Positions 61,319 to 64,000 of a DNA stretch of 64,000 nt are shown here, piece by piece; the first letter of the stretch is position 1, and each line of letters opens with the position of its first letter. The notes below the pieces were generated by a model. It was not told the origin of the DNA and made no database searches. It saw nothing but the letters and a program-made list of their open reading frames with translations. The DNA is taken from the NCBI RefSeq assembly GCF_040513375.1, contig NZ_JBEVTG010000002.1, forward strand, positions 558,001 to 622,000, written 5' to 3'. The position numbers and the translations under genes were made by a program. The stretch is from Flagellimonas_B algarum. GTDB lineage: Bacteria; Bacteroidota; Bacteroidia; Flavobacteriales; Flavobacteriaceae.

Positions 61319-62182
61319 TTACGATTTGGTCATACTCCCTTTCAACATGCGAAAATTACCAAAAATATCGGTTTTCAATACCACGTTTTCGAAGCCGTTT
61401 TCCAACAATATCGATTCGGTTTCTTGCCCGAGATATTGATTGATCTCGAAAAACAAATGACCCTCAGGGGCCAGTTGTTGCTTTGCGAATCGGGTGATGG
61501 CGTCATAGAACAACAACGGTTCGGCATCCGGGACGTACAAAGCCTGTTTCGGCTCGAATTCCAACACATTGTCGGCCATTTCCTTTTTTTCGGACTCCCG
61601 AACATACGGTGGGTTTGAAACGATAAGATCAAAGGCCTCGGGACTTTCGAATGGGGCTAGGATATCTTGGGATAGGAAGGTGATATCAAGCTGGTGGCTC
61701 TTGGCGTTGGCACGCGCGACTTCCAAAGCATCTTCGGAACGATCCAGGGCGAACACCCTGGCACTGGGCAACGCATGGGCCAAGGCAATCGCGATACAAC
61801 CACTGCCTGTTCCGATATCCAAGATGCGTAAGGGCTCGGCTTTTCGTTCTGCGCAGGTTTCAAGGATCCAATGCACCAATTCTTCGGTTTCAGGTCGTGG
61901 AATAAGGACACGGGCATCGACCTTGATGTCGTACCCCATAAATTCGGTGACTCCTAAAATATATTGTATGGGTTCGTTACGTTTCAGTCGATCCAAAATC
62001 CCAAAAAGTTGTCGGAGTTCGGCATCGGTAACGGCCAAATCAGGGCGAAGTACCAAAATAAAACGTGCATAGCCGAACAGGTGTTCTACCGACAAATGGA
62101 AGCAGGATTGGATTTCTTCTTCTGGAAGTATCGCTTGTAACTCGGAAAGGAAAACGGTCTTGACCTCGCGCAACAACATCAT
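61319..62182 (-). CDS. prmC: peptide chain release factor N5-glutamine methyltransferase PrmC
   Basis: A 287-residue SAM methyltransferase modifying the GGQ motif of release factors. Seen are the helical N-terminal domain, RPETEELV, ILDIGTGSGCIAIAL and the catalytic NPPY. The start is the first of two adjacent ATGs (62182 or 62179) and overlaps the GNAT gene stop by one base; a longer frame would overlap the GNAT gene. Confidence 0.95.
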   Translation of the reverse strand: MMLLREVKTVFLSELQAILPEEEIQSCFHLSVEHLFGYARFILVLRPDLAVTDAELRQLFGILDRLKRNEPIQYILGVTEFMGYDIKVDARVLIPRPETEELVHWILETCAERKAEPLRILDIGTGSGCIAIALAHALPSARVFALDRSEDALEVARANAKSHQLDITFLSQDILAPFESPEAFDLIVSNPPYVRESEKKEMADNVLEFEPKQALYVPDAEPLLFYDAITRFAKQQLAPEGHLFFEINQYLGQETESILLENGFENVVLKTDIFGNFRMLKGSMTKS

Positions 62183-62658
62183 CAAAAGGTTTTGAGCATA
62201 CGCACCGAACAAGCGTCGTGCCCTGTTTTTCCCAAAGGGGTATCGAGGTAAGTGAACCCCATCTTTCGATACATCCTTTGCGCTGGTTCCATATCGGGAA
62301 GGGTCTCTAGATAACACCCCTTAAAACCCAAAACCACGGCCTGCTTCATGCACTTCCTTAATAGTGCTGAAGCCAAACCTTGTCTGCGGGCTTTCGGGGC
62401 AACATACATTTTCTGTAATTCACAAAGCGAACCGTCATGACCCGCCAACGGAGCGATTCCGGCGCAAGCAACGATCTCTTCTTGATCTTCAACGACATAG
62501 AAAATGCTACTGGGTACCGAATAAGTCAATGCCATATCATCCAAAGCGGCATCGGCATAAGCCGTACCGATCTTGGGCACCCCCATGGTTTCCAAAATGG
62601 AGCGGATCAAGGTGGCAACTTGTTCATTGTCGGCGGGTTGTATGGTTCGGATCTCCAC
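62182..62658 (-). CDS. GNAT family N-acetyltransferase
   Basis: A 158-residue acetyltransferase. The GNAT acetyl-CoA loop KARRQGLASALLRKC is present, with FYVVEDQEEIVACAGI and LQKMYVAP before it. The substrate is unknown. It starts the operon GNAT-prmC-LOG-ligA and is divergent from ribD. Confidence 0.9.
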   Translation of the reverse strand: MEIRTIQPADNEQVATLIRSILETMGVPKIGTAYADAALDDMALTYSVPSSIFYVVEDQEEIVACAGIAPLAGHDGSLCELQKMYVAPKARRQGLASALLRKCMKQAVVLGFKGCYLETLPDMEPAQRMYRKMGFTYLDTPLGKTGHDACSVRMLKTF

Positions 62659-62695
62659 CTTGTCGTATTGGGTTTTTAAGTGCTACTTTTACAGA

Positions 62696-63760
62696 GTGAA
62701 GATACGCGATAAATACATGCTCCGGGCCATCGAATTGGGTAAAAATGCCCTAGGTTCGGCAGCACCGAATCCGATGGTCGGCTGCTGTATCGTTCACCGA
62801 GATCGTATCATCGGGGAAGGCTATACCAGTGCCCATGGTGGGCCGCACGCCGAAGTCAATGCTATTCGCAGTGTGACCGATACTTCGATTTTGGAGGAAG
62901 CCACCTTATATGTCACCTTGGAACCCTGTTCCCATTTCGGAAAAACCCCGCCATGTAGCGATATGATCATCGATAAAGGGATCCGTAAAGTGGTCATCGG
63001 GTTACAAGACCCCAACCCAAAGGTCGCGGGGCGCGGTATCGAAAAACTCCGGAAAGCCGGCGTCGAGGTCATCGTCGGGGTAATGGAGAACGCATGCCGC
63101 TGGCACCACAGGAGGTTTCTAACGGCTTTTGAAAAAAGACGTCCTTATATCATCCTAAAATGGGCCGAAAGCCAAGATGGTTTTCTGGTACCCGATCGCA
63201 AGCTTAAGGACGCGGAACGTCGCCCGATTTGGATCACCAACAGTTTGTCTCGACAATGGGTGCACCAATGGCGGCATGAAGAACAAGCCATCTTAGTGGG
63301 TACCCAGACCTTAATCGATGACGACCCAAAGCTGGATGTACGTCATGTAGCGGGGCAACCACCCGTACGAATCGGATTGGACCGCCAGTTACGGGTCCCG
63401 ATGGCATCGCATATTTTCGATGATTCAGTACACACCTTGATCTTCACCGAAAAACAAACCGATCGTTCGACCGACCGTACCCAATTCAAAAAAATGGCTT
63501 TCGATTCGGAATTCATACCCAACCTTTGTACCGAACTTTGGAAACTACAACTGCATAGCCTCATCGTAGAAGGCGGGGCAAGTACGCTTCAAAGTTTCCT
63601 AGCGCTTGGTTTATGGGATGAAGCACGGATTTTCAGGGGGTCGGTGCTTTTCCACTCCGGGAAACCTTCCCCAAAAATAAAAGGATCCGTACATTCAGAA
63701 ACGGATTTAAAACAAGACCGACTAACCGTATTGACCAATGATCAGGAACATCATCTTTGA
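62696..63760 (+). CDS. ribD: bifunctional riboflavin biosynthesis deaminase/reductase RibD
   Basis: A 354-residue enzyme of riboflavin synthesis. The N-terminal deaminase has the zinc motif HAEVNAIR with PCSHFGKTPPC; the reductase domain follows from about residue 150 (WITNSLSRQWVHQWR, LIVEGGAS). The start is a GTG (VKIRDKYMLRAIELG); an ATG at 62717 is a shorter alternative. A TTG-N21-TACTTTTA promoter-like sequence (62660-62691) ends 4 bases before the GTG, so the message would be almost leaderless. The next gene overlaps its end by 23 bases. Confidence 0.94.
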   Translation: MKIRDKYMLRAIELGKNALGSAAPNPMVGCCIVHRDRIIGEGYTSAHGGPHAEVNAIRSVTDTSILEEATLYVTLEPCSHFGKTPPCSDMIIDKGIRKVVIGLQDPNPKVAGRGIEKLRKAGVEVIVGVMENACRWHHRRFLTAFEKRRPYIILKWAESQDGFLVPDRKLKDAERRPIWITNSLSRQWVHQWRHEEQAILVGTQTLIDDDPKLDVRHVAGQPPVRIGLDRQLRVPMASHIFDDSVHTLIFTEKQTDRSTDRTQFKKMAFDSEFIPNLCTELWKLQLHSLIVEGGASTLQSFLALGLWDEARIFRGSVLFHSGKPSPKIKGSVHSETDLKQDRLTVLTNDQEHHL

Positions 63761-64000
63761 TTTCGGTGATATATTCATCGATTTAGACAAACCGGCAACA
63801 TTGCGCATGCTAAAGCATTTTGGGTACGATAGCCCAACGTCAGCCCAACAGGACTTGTTCAATACCTATGAAAAAGGCTTGGTGTCAACATCGGTGTTCT
63901 TAGAGCGTATGCATGGATTTTTCCCTACTGCCACCAAAGAGGAACTGATTACGGGCTGGAACTCCATTTTAAAGGACTTTCCAGATCATCGCCTCGATTT
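63738..64000 (+). CDS. HAD-superfamily phosphatase (3' partial)
   Basis: The first 87 complete codons of a HAD-IA hydrolase run off the right edge. The N-terminus MIRNIIFDFGDIFIDLD is the HAD motif I variant FDFGxxxxDxD typical of YihX-like sugar phosphatases, and the GWNSILKDFP segment matches the cap region of the same group. The start overlaps ribD by 23 bases. Later motifs lie outside the window. Confidence 0.85.
   Translation, partial: MIRNIIFDFGDIFIDLDKPATLRMLKHFGYDSPTSAQQDLFNTYEKGLVSTSVFLERMHGFFPTATKEELITGWNSILKDFPDHRLD

Overview
This window is an ordinary-looking chromosomal stretch of a Bacteroidota genome, almost certainly a marine-type member of the Flavobacteriaceae. The evidence is: lineage-restricted families (PorP/SprF type IX secretion protein, DUF4835, DUF6913, DUF6503, a YtxJ bacilliredoxin, an RprX/RprY-like two-component pair); the Bacteroidota form of SRP RNA; promoters of the TTG...TAnnTTTG type; weak Shine-Dalgarno sequences; many lipoproteins; and signal peptides cleaved before Gln. 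The genus cannot be fixed from the sequence alone. No tRNA, rRNA, CRISPR array, prophage or insertion sequence was seen, and no gene-free gap exceeds 300 bases.

Layout. 0-2.9 kb: leucine biosynthesis leuC(partial)-leuD-leuB. 2.9-16.2 kb: a TlpA-like lipoprotein, pheT, a fasciclin protein, a membrane protein of unknown function, an ABC-F ATPase, a second thioredoxin-fold lipoprotein, transaldolase, an SDR enzyme, SRP RNA, and a coupled trio (glutaminyl cyclase, thioesterase, beta-helix-like lipoprotein). 16.3-21.1 kb: a regulatory block with a LytTR protein carrying a degenerate receiver, a 50-residue lipoprotein, a TPR histidine kinase with an AT-rich sensor half, its LuxR-type response regulator and an unknown cytoplasmic protein. 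21-31.6 kb: glyA, a TPR-like lipoprotein, ytxJ, clpB, a TetR regulator with a visible operator, a PorP/SprF-SPOR fusion, a histidine phosphatase, a DUF6503 lipoprotein, smpB and pcm. 31.6-39 kb: a seven-gene operon (Gfo/Idh oxidoreductase, 3-hydroxyacyl-CoA dehydrogenase, DUF1015, YggS, DnaQ-GIY-YIG nuclease, voltage-gated K+ channel, MiaA-gluconokinase fusion). 39-45 kb: an M13 peptidase, a GntP gluconate permease and the RprXY-like pair. 45-55 kb: minus-strand housekeeping genes (coaE, YbbR, glycosyltransferase, fabI, recN, DUF4835, coaBC, rpoZ, bamD, dapA, DUF6913). 55-64 kb: a 5'-nucleotidase split into two genes, several small proteins, ligA-LOG-prmC-GNAT, ribD and a partial HAD phosphatase.

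The most notable observations are: (1) a MiaA-gluconokinase fusion with a GntP permease 2.3 kb downstream; (2) triple TTAAC repeats at helical-turn spacing, with exactly 22 nt to the -7 element at two lipoprotein promoters; (3) a small lipoprotein next to a TPR sensor kinase whose sensor half differs in base composition from its kinase half; (4) an ABC-F protein in which exactly one composite ATP site has degenerated; (5) a PorP/SprF barrel carrying a coiled coil and a SPOR-like domain; (6) a TetR operator overlapping the clpB terminator. All functions are read from sequence motifs and family knowledge; no database search was run.
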